In this document: one piece after another, positions 23,696 through 32,178 of the stretch
Layout of the letters: every line of letters begins with the position of its first letter
Position numbering within the stretch: the stretch's first letter is position 1
Source of the DNA: Paracoccaceae bacterium
Lineage (GTDB): Bacteria; Pseudomonadota; Alphaproteobacteria; Rhodobacterales; Rhodobacteraceae
DNA length: 32,507 bases
Direction: 5' to 3'
NCBI GenBank assembly: GCA_019090405.1
Contig: JAHRVZ010000198.1
Span: 1-32,507, forward strand
Made by a program: the position numbers and the translations under genes
Notes under the pieces: generated by a model
Database searches by the model: none
Told to the model about the DNA's origin: nothing
Seen by the model: the letters and a program-made list of their open reading frames with translations, nothing else

Positions 23696-25780
23696 ATGCC
23701 AACATTTGATATTAGGTCTCTATTCAGCCCGACGATTCTACTCGCACTTGCATTGATGGCGGTCATCGTCATGATGATTTTGCCGATGCCCGCCTGGGTC
23801 CTGGACATTGGGCTGGTAGCATCATTTGGTCTGGCTCTACTTATTTTTACGGTCACATTGTTCATCGAACGGCCGCTTGATTTTTCAGCTTTTCCGACAA
23901 TTTTATTAGCATCCTTGATGTTGCGGCTTTCGCTGAACGTGTCTTCCACCAAGCTAATTATCGGCAAAGGCCATACCGGTCCCGGCGCGGCGGGGGACGT
24001 CATTCAAGGATTTGCGCAATTTGTAATGGGTGGCAGCGTATTTTTGGGGTTAGTGGTTTTTGGTGTATTGCTGATCGTAAACTTTATGGTCATCACCAAA
24101 GGCGCCACACGAATGGCCGAGGTCGGAGCGCGTTTTGCGCTCGACGGGATGCCGGGCAAACAATTGGCCATCGACAGCGATATGTCTGCCGGTGCAATTG
24201 ACCACACTGAGGCAAAAAGACGCCGCGAACAAGAACAACAAGAAACGACTTTCTTTGGCTCATTGGATGGAGCATCAAAATTCGTCAAAGGGGACGCAGT
24301 GGCGGGCCTGCTGATTACGTTGTTGAACCTGGGAATGGGGTTAGCGATGGGAGTCGTTGTCCACCAAATGCCAATTGGTGCAGCGTTCAAAACATATTCA
24401 GTACTGACCGTAGGCGACGGGCTTGTCACACAATTCCCAGCAGTCATCATTTCAATTGCATCAGCTCTTTTGCTGGCACGCGGCAGCAATCGCGGAGCAA
24501 CGGATGTCGCGATATTTAGCCAGTTGGGCAAATTTCCGGCCGCTTTGACAACAGTATCGGTACTGATGATCTTGTTTGGGCTGATCCCAGGGTTACCATT
24601 TTTGCCATTCATTATTGGCGGTGGCGCATTAGGTTTTGCAGCGTTCTTTATACAAAGAAAACAAAAAGCTCTGCTCAACAAAACCGAGACGGAAACAAAC
24701 AGCGAGGAACAGCCAGCACGTAAGGCGTTGGGGGATGTACTGGACCTTGACGACGTGCATGTTGAATTTTCACCCGATCTTGTTGGTATGGTTTTGGATC
24801 CCGGGACAGGACTGGATGCACGTATTGCGAATATGCGAACTCATGTAGCCTCGACATTTGGTCTGGTTCTCCCCGAAATCCGGTTAACAGACCAACCCGA
24901 ATTGCCCGCCGGCTCTTACCTGATTCGCGTCCAAGGTGTGGAACAAGTACACGGGATTTTGCACCCCGATTTGGTATTGGCCTTGACTCCTGATCAGTCC
25001 CACCTATTACCCTCTGGAAAAGATGTCGCCGAACCGGTCTATGGCGCGCCTGCGCGTTGGATAACGCAAAAAGATCAGGAAACGGCTGCTCTTGCCGGGG
25101 CCATAATCGTAACGCCACCGGAAATTCTTGCAACGCATCTTCTTGAAGTAATCAAACAGAACTTTGGGCGCTTGCTGACACTAAAATCATTGCGCCGACT
25201 ACTGGCAGAAATGACTCAGCTATCGGATTTGGATCGTTCCGAGGCCAATCGCAAACTGTTGGACGAGTTAATTCCCGACAAAGTACCAATCGATACGCTG
25301 CACCCAGTATTACGGTTACTACTGGAAGAGCGCGTATCGATCCGAAACATGCCTTTGATACTCGAATCAATTTCAGAGGCTCGAATAATTTCAACCCAAC
25401 CTGAGATCATTTGCGAACATGTTCGCCAGAAACTGGGATTTCAACTTATTGCTGAATTAAAGCGAGAAGATGGAAGCATCCCGCTGATTCAATTGGCGCC
25501 AGAGTGGGAAGATACCTTTGCTACTTATCAAATTGAAACTAAAAACGGGCTGGATATCGCACTGCCTCCAGATCTATTCAACCGACTGGCAGATGGCGTA
25601 TCAGATCGAATTAAGCAAACGACAGAACAGGGTATTAACTCTGCTGTTGTCACGTCTGTACGTAGGCGGAGATTTGTTCGCACAGTTTTGCGCGCGCGCG
25701 GAATTACCAATCCGGTATTGTCTTTCGAAGAAATCGGAATTGATGCGCGGCCCGCACTGGTAGGGCTTGTTGCGGCATGA
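23696..25780 (+). CDS. flhA: Flagellar export gate protein FlhA
   Basis: A 694-residue protein of normal length. About eight membrane segments fill the first 320 residues, with the conserved LRLSLNVSSTKLIIGKGHTG followed by PGAAGDVIQGF. The charged FHIPEP-like loop follows (RFALDGMPGKQLAIDSDMSA, then GAIDHTEAKRRREQEQQE). The cytoplasmic domain (about 340-694) has the four-part fold of FlhA_C. FlhA forms the nonameric ring that receives export substrates and takes part in proton-coupled transport. It overlaps fliR by 4 bases; flhA-fliR-flhB form a compact block. Confidence 0.97.
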   Translation: MPTFDIRSLFSPTILLALALMAVIVMMILPMPAWVLDIGLVASFGLALLIFTVTLFIERPLDFSAFPTILLASLMLRLSLNVSSTKLIIGKGHTGPGAAGDVIQGFAQFVMGGSVFLGLVVFGVLLIVNFMVITKGATRMAEVGARFALDGMPGKQLAIDSDMSAGAIDHTEAKRRREQEQQETTFFGSLDGASKFVKGDAVAGLLITLLNLGMGLAMGVVVHQMPIGAAFKTYSVLTVGDGLVTQFPAVIISIASALLLARGSNRGATDVAIFSQLGKFPAALTTVSVLMILFGLIPGLPFLPFIIGGGALGFAAFFIQRKQKALLNKTETETNSEEQPARKALGDVLDLDDVHVEFSPDLVGMVLDPGTGLDARIANMRTHVASTFGLVLPEIRLTDQPELPAGSYLIRVQGVEQVHGILHPDLVLALTPDQSHLLPSGKDVAEPVYGAPARWITQKDQETAALAGAIIVTPPEILATHLLEVIKQNFGRLLTLKSLRRLLAEMTQLSDLDRSEANRKLLDELIPDKVPIDTLHPVLRLLLEERVSIRNMPLILESISEARIISTQPEIICEHVRQKLGFQLIAELKREDGSIPLIQLAPEWEDTFATYQIETKNGLDIALPPDLFNRLADGVSDRIKQTTEQGINSAVVTSVRRRRFVRTVLRARGITNPVLSFEEIGIDARPALVGLVAA

Positions 25781-26550
25781 TTGGCCTTCCCCCAGAAATT
25801 CTGGATTGGCTTTCAGACGCTTTCAGGCACGGATTTCTGGTGTTTTTGCGAGTTTCGGCGCTAGTTTCACTGCTTCCAGCGTTTGGCGAACGGTCCGTGC
25901 CTGTTCGCGTCAAACTCATTCTGGCCATTGCGTTTTCAGCAATCGTGGCACCGGCAGCACCATTCCTGACGCTAACAGGCGGGCCACTGGAGTTTGTCGG
26001 GTTCGTTTTACCAGAAATCACGATCGGTTTGGTACTGGGCATCGCGATCAGATTGTTCATCCTGGCACTGCAAACAGCCGGTTCGATTGCAGCTCAGGCC
26101 ACTTCACTATCGCAGCTATTGGGCGGTGCCGCCGCCGAACCAGTTCCCGCAATGGGATATGTGTTGGTTGTCGCCGCATTGGCGTTGGCCGTAATGTTCG
26201 GATTGCACATCCGCGCCGCCGAATTGCTGATCCTGTCTTATGAGTTGTTTCCGGCGGGTGTTTTTCCGGATGGCCGTTTGCTTTCGAGTTGGGGACTCTC
26301 ACGAATTTCTCATGCCTTTAGTCTCGCGTTCATGCTGGCAGCACCATTTGTAATTGCATCACTTGTCTACAATTTGACATTGGGTGTCATAAACCGGGCA
26401 ATGCCACAACTCATGGTGGCATTCGTTGGTGCGCCGTTGATTACGTTTGGCGGCTTGTTTCTTTTGTTCGTAAGCACACCATTTATGCTGACCGTTTGGA
26501 TTGAAGCCCTAAGCGTATTCTTCCAGAATCCGGCAGGTGCCTCCAGATGA
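25777..26550 (+). CDS. fliR: Flagellar export gate protein FliR
   Basis: A 257-residue membrane protein with about six hydrophobic segments and the FliR-type pattern VFLRVSALVSLLPAFGERSV near the N-terminus. The middle has QTAGSIAAQATSLSQLLGG, and the end has the usual LMVAFVGAPLITFGGLFLLF segment. FliR joins FliP and FliQ in the export channel at the base of the flagellum. It overlaps flhA and flhB by 4 bases each. Confidence 0.94.
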   Translation: MIGLPPEILDWLSDAFRHGFLVFLRVSALVSLLPAFGERSVPVRVKLILAIAFSAIVAPAAPFLTLTGGPLEFVGFVLPEITIGLVLGIAIRLFILALQTAGSIAAQATSLSQLLGGAAAEPVPAMGYVLVVAALALAVMFGLHIRAAELLILSYELFPAGVFPDGRLLSSWGLSRISHAFSLAFMLAAPFVIASLVYNLTLGVINRAMPQLMVAFVGAPLITFGGLFLLFVSTPFMLTVWIEALSVFFQNPAGASR

Positions 26551-27635
26551 GCGCGTCAGAGCAAGATGACAGCGACAAGTCGTTTGAACCAACGCCGCAA
26601 AAACTTAAGAAATCTCGTGAAAAGGGCGACATCGCCCGTTCTACCGATCTATCTGTATTTGCGGGTTATGCTGGGCTTTTACTTGCCTTGATGTCAACCG
26701 GAGCCGCCTCGATAGAGACCTTTGCAAGTGAACTTATGTCATTTCTCGACCATCCCGAAAAATTGTCTGATTCCTTCTTTGATGGCTCTGGACAACGCCC
26801 TATGGGCCGCGTTTTATCAAACACCAGCCTCGCAATTGCTCCATTTTTTGCACTGCCCACCTGCGCCGTCGTCTTATCTATCCTGGCTCAGAAAGGACTG
26901 GTGTTCGCTCCTGACAAAATTCGTCCAAAGCTGTCGCGCATTTCAATCATTTCAAATGCAAAGAATAAATATGGTCGATCAGGATTATTTGAATTTTCAA
27001 AGAGTTTTGTCAAATTGGTACTGTATTCTATTTGCCTCGGTTTCTTCCTGAGATCAAAGCTCCCCGACATGATTTCCGTCATGCACAGCGGACCGGGGTT
27101 AGTGCTGACTTTGCTCGCCCGCCTATGCGTCGAGTTTTTGTTTTTTGTGTTGGTTGTATCGGGCTTAATCGGTGCAATTGATGCCATTTGGCAGCATGGC
27201 GAATATTTGCGTAAAAACCGGATGTCGCGCAAGGAGGTTACGGATGAGAATAAGGATTCCGAGGGTGATCCCCACATGAAACAGCAAAGGCGTCAGCGCG
27301 GACAACAAATTGCAATGTCCCAGATGATGGCTGATGTGCCCAAGGCTGACGTGATTGTTGTCAACCCAACCCACTATGCAATCGCTTTAGGCTGGAGTCG
27401 CGCAGCAGGTGATGCTCCTGTTTGTTTGGCAAAAGGTGTCGATGAAATTGCGGCGGCCATAAGAAAAACTGCGCATGAATCCGGGGTACCGATTCATCAT
27501 GATCCTCCAACTGCGCGCGCGCTTTATTCTACTGTATCGATAGGTCAGGAAATTCCAGAAGATCAGTATCGCGCCGTAGCCGCCGCCATTCGATTTGCCG
27601 AACAAATGCGCATCCGCGCCAAAGGAGGAGTTTGA
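26547..27635 (+). CDS. flhB: Flagellar export switch protein FlhB
   Basis: A 362-residue protein. The N-terminus has the family pattern EPTPQKLKKSREKGDIARS. Four membrane segments (about 38-55, 93-115, 150-170 and 185-212) follow, with WQHGEYLRKNRMSRKEVTDE at the start of the cytoplasmic part. The self-cleavage motif Asn273-Pro-Thr-His is intact. FlhB switches export from rod/hook to filament proteins; FliK, its usual partner, is not in the window. It ends with a strong AAAGGAGGAG that serves the next gene. Confidence 0.96.
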   Translation: MSASEQDDSDKSFEPTPQKLKKSREKGDIARSTDLSVFAGYAGLLLALMSTGAASIETFASELMSFLDHPEKLSDSFFDGSGQRPMGRVLSNTSLAIAPFFALPTCAVVLSILAQKGLVFAPDKIRPKLSRISIISNAKNKYGRSGLFEFSKSFVKLVLYSICLGFFLRSKLPDMISVMHSGPGLVLTLLARLCVEFLFFVLVVSGLIGAIDAIWQHGEYLRKNRMSRKEVTDENKDSEGDPHMKQQRRQRGQQIAMSQMMADVPKADVIVVNPTHYAIALGWSRAAGDAPVCLAKGVDEIAAAIRKTAHESGVPIHHDPPTARALYSTVSIGQEIPEDQYRAVAAAIRFAEQMRIRAKGGV

Positions 27636-28036
27636 TGAGCCGGGATACGCTTTCCCAAATGTCCGACGTGACCGAAGCAATGTTTCAGCGGGAATTCAGC
27701 ACAATTCAACACTTGCTGAAGGAAGAGTCCAGTCTTAGGCAATCTCTGACTCAGCTTGAGGCGCAGTCCAATACCGGCAAAATCAACGAGGCACAGGACC
27801 TTTCTATGAATACAATTGGGGCCGACATTCTATGGCAAGCTTGGGTTTCAAAAACACGGCGCCAGTTAAATATAGAACTTGCCCAGATAATGGCCCAAAA
27901 AATTGAGGCTATGGCTCATATCCGCAGAGCGTTTGGCCGAAAAGAAGCCGTAAAGCGCGTTATGGAGGCTGCTCATGATGAACGACGCAAAAGGGTCGCC
28001 CGACAGCGGGCCGAGCGTCTTGCGTATTTTTGCTAA
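27635..28036 (+). CDS. Small charged coiled-coil protein, FliJ candidate
   Basis: 133 residues from the ATG at 27635, which overlaps the flhB stop by one base (TGATG). GGAGG at 27624-27628 is well placed; the frame also opens with a TTG at 27632. The protein is helical throughout, with two long amphipathic stretches (about 5-45 and 65-130) and a very basic C-terminal part. Its size, charge and location resemble FliJ, the coiled-coil export chaperone that works with FliI and FlhA, but sequence similarity is not clear to me. It ends two bases before the convergent second FliL gene. Confidence 0.6.
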   Translation: MSRDTLSQMSDVTEAMFQREFSTIQHLLKEESSLRQSLTQLEAQSNTGKINEAQDLSMNTIGADILWQAWVSKTRRQLNIELAQIMAQKIEAMAHIRRAFGRKEAVKRVMEAAHDERRKRVARQRAERLAYFC

Positions 28037-28038
28037 AT

Positions 28039-28512
28039 TCAGACGTCTTGTCGGGCGATCCCAACAATCAGGACGTTAGAAATGTCATTGCCAAATTCCA
28101 GTTGAGCCACCTCACGTAGAGCCGTTCGCAAGGTGTCCAGAGTATTAGAACTGGTAAATGAACCATCAAAACCCCCCATATTGGCATGGTCGAACATGAC
28201 CTGTAAAAACGCATCCCGCAGTTTTGGTTCGCGGGAATAAATTGTTTCGGTCATGCCGGGTACAGTTTCAAGACTAAGGGTCATAACCACAAGCGCTGAA
28301 ACCTGGTCTCCGCTAACGACGGGCACCACAAATTGATTGTTTAGTTTGACATATTCTGGTTCGCCCGCAGGCGTTTCGTGACTATCAGTCGGAACATGTT
28401 CTGTTTGCTCGTCACTGTTATCAGTCGGATCAACACCCAGAAAGATTCCGGCACCAACACCTGCGCCAATACCGACCAACAGAAACAAAACTGGTATGAT
28501 TTTCTTTAGCAT
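28039..28512 (-). CDS. Second FliL-family protein
   Basis: A 157-residue protein with one membrane helix (about 4-26), an acidic low-complexity linker (about 28-52) and a C-terminal FliL-like domain (about 54-157; YVKLNNQFVVPVV, then EPKLRDAFLQVMFDHA and TLRTALREVAQLEFGNDISN). It differs strongly from the FliL at 18174-18674. It follows flgH by 8 bases and is the last gene of the flgB-flgC-fliE-fliQ-flgF-flgG-flgA-flgH block. FliL-like proteins beside flgH are, from memory, common in Rhodobacterales. Its role could be in stator function or in ring assembly; the sequence does not tell which. Confidence 0.75.
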   Translation of the reverse strand: MLKKIIPVLFLLVGIGAGVGAGIFLGVDPTDNSDEQTEHVPTDSHETPAGEPEYVKLNNQFVVPVVSGDQVSALVVMTLSLETVPGMTETIYSREPKLRDAFLQVMFDHANMGGFDGSFTSSNTLDTLRTALREVAQLEFGNDISNVLIVGIARQDV

Positions 28513-28520
28513 CTAAGTCC

Positions 28521-29261
28521 TCAGAACGGTAAAATTGCGTCCAATATTTGCTGGCCATACCGCGGTTGCTGGGCATCTGTTATGTGTCCACGCCCCCCAT
28601 ATGACACGCGGGCCGAGGCAATTTTGTCATACGTAATCTCGTTAAGCCGCGAGATATCTTGCGGGCGGACATAGCCAGCGACCGACAGTTCACGCAATTC
28701 GAAATTCACTCGAAGTTCTTGTGATCCAATGATTGATAATACGCCATTAGGAAGCACATCCACGATAGTCGCAGCAATTCGAAGAGTGAGCTTCTCTTTT
28801 CGTTTGACAGCCCCTTTGCCACTGCTCGAACTGTCAGAATCCAAGTCCACGGCGTCTGCCATCGTTGCACCTTCTGGCAAATAGGCATCGCCTTTTTGAG
28901 CCAAGCCCAATAGTTGGGTAATCCCCATTTTTTCTGACCCGGAACGCTCTCGTGAAGTATCATTTGAAATCTCGGCTTTTTCATCGATCTCAATAACAAC
29001 GGTCAAAATGTCACCTTTTTTGATCGCGCGCCTGTCCCCCAACAGCGAATGCTGCCCGCCGCTCCACAACGAAGCGCTATCCACTGGGCGTTGTGCAACG
29101 GCCGTCAACGGCAAACCTGGCCAAAGCATAGCCACGTGTTCAGGGGTTTCAGTGCTTGATGTAAATGATGGAGGTCGGCCAAAATGGTCAACACGTGAAC
29201 ATGCACTCAATGCGAACACTGAAAGCAAAGTTATGGTTATTCCGGCAGTTTGCTTAATCAT
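28521..29261 (-). CDS. flgH: Flagellar L-ring lipoprotein FlgH
   Basis: A 246-residue protein with a lipoprotein signal peptide; the lipobox LSAC places the lipidated residue at Cys21. The mature part has the FlgH pattern SLWSGGQHSLLGDRRAIKKG followed by DILTVVIEIDEKAEISNDTS. The C-terminal motif GYVRPQDISRLNEITYDKIA, then ARVSYGGRGHI, is also conserved. FlgH forms the L ring in the outer membrane. It overlaps flgA by 4 bases. Confidence 0.95.
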   Translation of the reverse strand: MIKQTAGITITLLSVFALSACSRVDHFGRPPSFTSSTETPEHVAMLWPGLPLTAVAQRPVDSASLWSGGQHSLLGDRRAIKKGDILTVVIEIDEKAEISNDTSRERSGSEKMGITQLLGLAQKGDAYLPEGATMADAVDLDSDSSSSGKGAVKRKEKLTLRIAATIVDVLPNGVLSIIGSQELRVNFELRELSVAGYVRPQDISRLNEITYDKIASARVSYGGRGHITDAQQPRYGQQILDAILPF

Positions 29262-29677
29262 TGTTGGACCTCGATTGAACCATCAGATTGGATGCGCCCC
29301 GAAATTGTGGTGCGGGACGCGATATTCATGACGCGGATTATCTCACCAACAGAGCCGCGACCCAGAGACCGGCCATCTGCCTTGATTTGCAATCTGCCCT
29401 TGGAGAAAACTAAAACAACAAAATCATTGCGGTCGACTATTGCCGGAGGCCCAATGTCACCCTTGCGGATTGGTCGACCCGGATATAGTGCGATGCGCGC
29501 TTCTTGACCTACGATTTCGGTGAGATCCGAAATTGCCCCGTCCAAATTTGCCGACTTCCAGATGACATCGTTTGCGCCAACTATTTCCTTTGCACGGATC
29601 GTGCGCACCGGCACTAACATTTCGGCAGCCGCTGAGAACCCAAAACTGCAATAAACTATCACATAAAACCAACGCAT
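29258..29677 (-). CDS. flgA: Flagellar P-ring assembly chaperone FlgA
   Basis: A 139-residue protein with a signal peptide (about 1-18, ending SAAAE). The rest is mostly one SAF domain (EIVGANDVIW...ALYPGRPIRKGDI) and the C-terminal FlgA part (FSKGRLQIKADGRSLGRGSV, then GEIIRVMN...). It is shorter than the E. coli protein, lacking much of the N-terminal domain, as is usual in many alphaproteobacteria. FlgA helps FlgI assemble into the P ring. Its ATG overlaps the flgG stop (TAATG), suggesting coupling. Confidence 0.9.
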   Translation of the reverse strand: MRWFYVIVYCSFGFSAAAEMLVPVRTIRAKEIVGANDVIWKSANLDGAISDLTEIVGQEARIALYPGRPIRKGDIGPPAIVDRNDFVVLVFSKGRLQIKADGRSLGRGSVGEIIRVMNIASRTTISGRIQSDGSIEVQQ

Positions 29678-30462
29678 TATCGCACCTGCGTGGTTGCGCC
29701 CATCATTTGATCGGCAGCTGATATGACTTTGGCGTTCATTTCATATCCGCGCTGGGCCTCGATCAGCTCGGTCACTTCACGCACCGCATCAACCGAGCTG
29801 CTTTCAAGATAGCCTTGCCGCAATGTGCCCAGCCCGTCTTCACCGGGTGTAGATAAAACCGCTTCTCCGGACGCTTCGGTTTCCTTGAACAGATTGCTGC
29901 CCAACGCTTCGAGACCCTTTGCGTTCGCAAACCCAGCCATCGTAAATTGCCCAAGTAACTCGGCCTCGGCAGCCTCTTCGAAATAGGCGTAAACCTCGCC
30001 CGCACCATTGATCGAAATACTAAGCGCATCAGATGGAATTGTTATTTCAGGGGCGACTGCATGACCATCAGACGTAACAATCAGACCCTCGGCGGACCGT
30101 TTCAAACTGCCGTCGCGCGTATATGCCGATGCACCAGACGGCAGCGTCACTTCAAGAAATCCACTGCCTTCAATCGCGACATCCAGATCGCTGCCGGTGG
30201 CGGCCAATGCTCCTTGTTCAAGATGAACTGTAATTGCCGCAGGCCGTACACCTAGCCCCAGCTGAACACCCGTCGGCAACACCGTTCCATCTGACGCATT
30301 GATTGTCCCAGCGCGCGACATTTGCTGATAATGTAAATCCGAAAACTCGGCCCGGCGGGCGTTGTATCCGGTGGTGTTCATATTGGCGAGGTTGTTGGCG
30401 ATTGTCTCAACACGCATTTGTTGCGCGCTCATTCCGGTAGCTGCGATTTTTAGGGCTCTCAT
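29677..30462 (-). CDS. flgG: Distal rod protein FlgG
   Basis: A 261-residue protein with the N-terminal rod motif VETIANNLANMNTTGYNARR, the central VAIEGSGFLEVTLPSG pattern and the C-terminal helix VREVTELIEAQRGYEMNAKV. FlgG forms the distal rod, which the L and P rings surround. AAAGGAGA lies about 6 bases before the ATG. It follows flgF by 22 bases. Confidence 0.96.
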   Translation of the reverse strand: MRALKIAATGMSAQQMRVETIANNLANMNTTGYNARRAEFSDLHYQQMSRAGTINASDGTVLPTGVQLGLGVRPAAITVHLEQGALAATGSDLDVAIEGSGFLEVTLPSGASAYTRDGSLKRSAEGLIVTSDGHAVAPEITIPSDALSISINGAGEVYAYFEEAAEAELLGQFTMAGFANAKGLEALGSNLFKETEASGEAVLSTPGEDGLGTLRQGYLESSSVDAVREVTELIEAQRGYEMNAKVISAADQMMGATTQVR

Positions 30463-30484
30463 GTTATATCTCCTTTATTATTGA

Positions 30485-31198
30485 TCAGCGCATCAGCGAT
30501 TTGACTGAGTTTCGGATACGTTCATCTTCAGCTTCAAGAAAACTCTGGCCCATCTCATAGGCACGCTGAATTTCAATCATCCGGGCAACTTGCCCAATGG
30601 GATTAACGTTCGACGACTCTAAAAAACCTTGCAATATCTGAGCAGTATCCGCCGGACCGACCGGGCCTTCGGCGAGAAACAAAACACCGTCTTCGCGGAT
30701 TAAGCGGGTGGTTTCTTCGGGTTGAAAAAGACCTATTTGCCCAACTGGCTGACCTTGCGCACTTACCGTGCCGTCACTAGCAATCTCAACACCACCGACT
30801 CCGGTTGGAACAAAGACAGGCGCTCCGCCAGCATCCAGTACGCGAAACCCCGACATATTCACCAAGTCACCAACAGCATTTGGTGCAAAGCTGCCCGCTC
30901 TGGTCAGTCGATTTCCCGATGGCGTTTCAACCATGAAAAATCCATCACCTTCGATTGCAAGGTCAAGATCGCTGTTGGTTTGGGTTAATGCCCCTTGGCC
31001 CAACGACGTATTTTGTATCTGCGCTCGCCCCATCGACACCGAAGATTGACCAGGTGAAGACGCGACAAATTCAGAAAAAACCACCCCTTCTTGCCGATAG
31101 CCGGTGGTTGCAGCATTGGCGATATTATTCGCAACAATCTGCATTTCACGCATAAGACCCGTTTGACGGCTTAATATTGGATATCCAGCGGATCCCAT
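30485..31198 (-). CDS. flgF: Proximal rod protein FlgF
   Basis: A 237-residue protein from the ATG at 31198, which overlaps the fliQ stop by one base (TAATG). The frame stays open further upstream, through fliQ, but that extension is not FlgF-like. Family motifs are QIVANNIANAATTGYRQEGV, LAIEGDGFFMVETPSG and the C-terminal IGQVARMIEIQRAYEMGQSF. FlgF belongs to the rod, between the proximal parts (FlgB, FlgC) and FlgG. Confidence 0.94.
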   Translation of the reverse strand: MGSAGYPILSRQTGLMREMQIVANNIANAATTGYRQEGVVFSEFVASSPGQSSVSMGRAQIQNTSLGQGALTQTNSDLDLAIEGDGFFMVETPSGNRLTRAGSFAPNAVGDLVNMSGFRVLDAGGAPVFVPTGVGGVEIASDGTVSAQGQPVGQIGLFQPEETTRLIREDGVLFLAEGPVGPADTAQILQGFLESSNVNPIGQVARMIEIQRAYEMGQSFLEAEDERIRNSVKSLMR

Positions 31199-31470
31199 TA
31201 GGATGCCCCCTCGATTAACGGTAATATTTGGCTGTGAAAAAACGTGACCAGCGTTTGAGTCATAAACCCCATCGATACCCAGAAAACGATTACGATTGCC
31301 GCTAGTTTGGGTACAAATGTCAGTGTCATTTCCTGGATTGATGTCAGCGCTTGAAACAGGCCGATCACCAGACCCGTGATCAATGCCACCGACAATATCG
31401 GCACGGATATGATCACTGCGACCCAAAGACCAGCGCGCAACGTGTCAAAAAATATTCCTTCTGTCAGCAT
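31198..31470 (-). CDS. fliQ: Flagellar export gate protein FliQ
   Basis: A 90-residue protein with two membrane helices (about 15-37 and 53-77) and the conserved loop IGLFQALTSIQEMTLTFVPK. FliQ wraps around the FliP-FliR core of the export gate. It lies one base after fliE within the rod gene block, away from fliP and fliR. Confidence 0.95.
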   Translation of the reverse strand: MLTEGIFFDTLRAGLWVAVIISVPILSVALITGLVIGLFQALTSIQEMTLTFVPKLAAIVIVFWVSMGFMTQTLVTFFHSQILPLIEGAS

Positions 31471-31471
31471 G

Positions 31472-31762
31472 TTACACCGGCATCCGCAGAATTTCCTGAT
31501 AGGCCTCGACCACTTTGTTGCGCACTGTTACCGCAGTCTCGACAGCCAATTCGGTTTGCGCCAAGGCCAAAACCAATGCATGCGGATCAGCGTCACTACT
31601 CATTGCTGAAAGTGCCGCGGATTCCCCTTGCTGCATCGTTTCTGCAAAATCCATCGCCGCCGATTTTATTCCGGCCGCTGCCTCGTCTGTTTGAGGTATT
31701 GCCTCGGTCGCGGGTCTGGCGTTGGCATATTTCAGGGCGGCGGTAACACTTTGAACGTCCAT
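31472..31762 (-). CDS. fliE: Flagellar hook-basal body protein FliE
   Basis: A 96-residue, mostly helical protein with the FliE C-terminal pattern ALAQTELAVETAVTVRNKVV followed by EAYQEILRMPV. FliE joins the MS ring and export gate to the base of the rod. GGAGCT lies just upstream of the ATG. It follows flgC by 12 bases. Confidence 0.93.
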   Translation of the reverse strand: MDVQSVTAALKYANARPATEAIPQTDEAAAGIKSAAMDFAETMQQGESAALSAMSSDADPHALVLALAQTELAVETAVTVRNKVVEAYQEILRMPV

Positions 31763-31774
31763 TCTGGAGCTCCT

Positions 31775-32167
31775 TTATTTGCGTAATAAATCCATCAGCC
31801 CAGCAGACATTTGCTGGGACTGGTCAAACATTTTAAGATTTGCCTCGTAACTGCGCTGTGCTTCGCGCGCATCTGCAATTTCGATCATCAAATCGACATT
31901 TGATCCTTCGAAATATCCATTTTCATCAGACAAAGGATGAGAGGGATCAAATACCTGCTTCAACTCGGTTTGGTCCAATTTTACGCGACCAGTGTTTACC
32001 AATGAAAGGTCATCACCGGGGCCACGTGTCGCCTCAAATGAAACCAGTTTGCGTCGATAACCAGGCGTATCAGAATTCGAAATATTCTCGGAAACATGAC
32101 GAAGCCGGGTCGACTGCGCCTTTAAAGCGCTGGCCGATACTTGCAAAGCTTTGGAAAAATCACTCAT
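31775..32167 (-). CDS. flgC: Proximal rod protein FlgC
   Basis: A 130-residue protein with the N-terminal motif RLRHVSENISNSDTPGYRRK, a middle part with NGYFEGSNVDLMIEIADARE, and the C-terminal helix AQRSYEANLKMFDQSQQMSA. FlgC is part of the proximal rod together with FlgB and FlgF. GGGAG lies upstream of its ATG. It follows flgB by 11 bases. Confidence 0.95.
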   Translation of the reverse strand: MSDFSKALQVSASALKAQSTRLRHVSENISNSDTPGYRRKLVSFEATRGPGDDLSLVNTGRVKLDQTELKQVFDPSHPLSDENGYFEGSNVDLMIEIADAREAQRSYEANLKMFDQSQQMSAGLMDLLRK

Positions 32168-32178
32168 TCCACCACTCC

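Noticed and set aside
24004-24681. 225-residue open frame on the - strand inside flhA
   Set aside because: Opposite a highly conserved membrane part of FlhA; Pro/Ser/Asn-rich product with no recognisable fold.
31199-31426. N-terminal extension of FlgF into fliQ
   Set aside because: The added residues are fliQ read in another frame; the ATG at 31198 gives a normal FlgF start.
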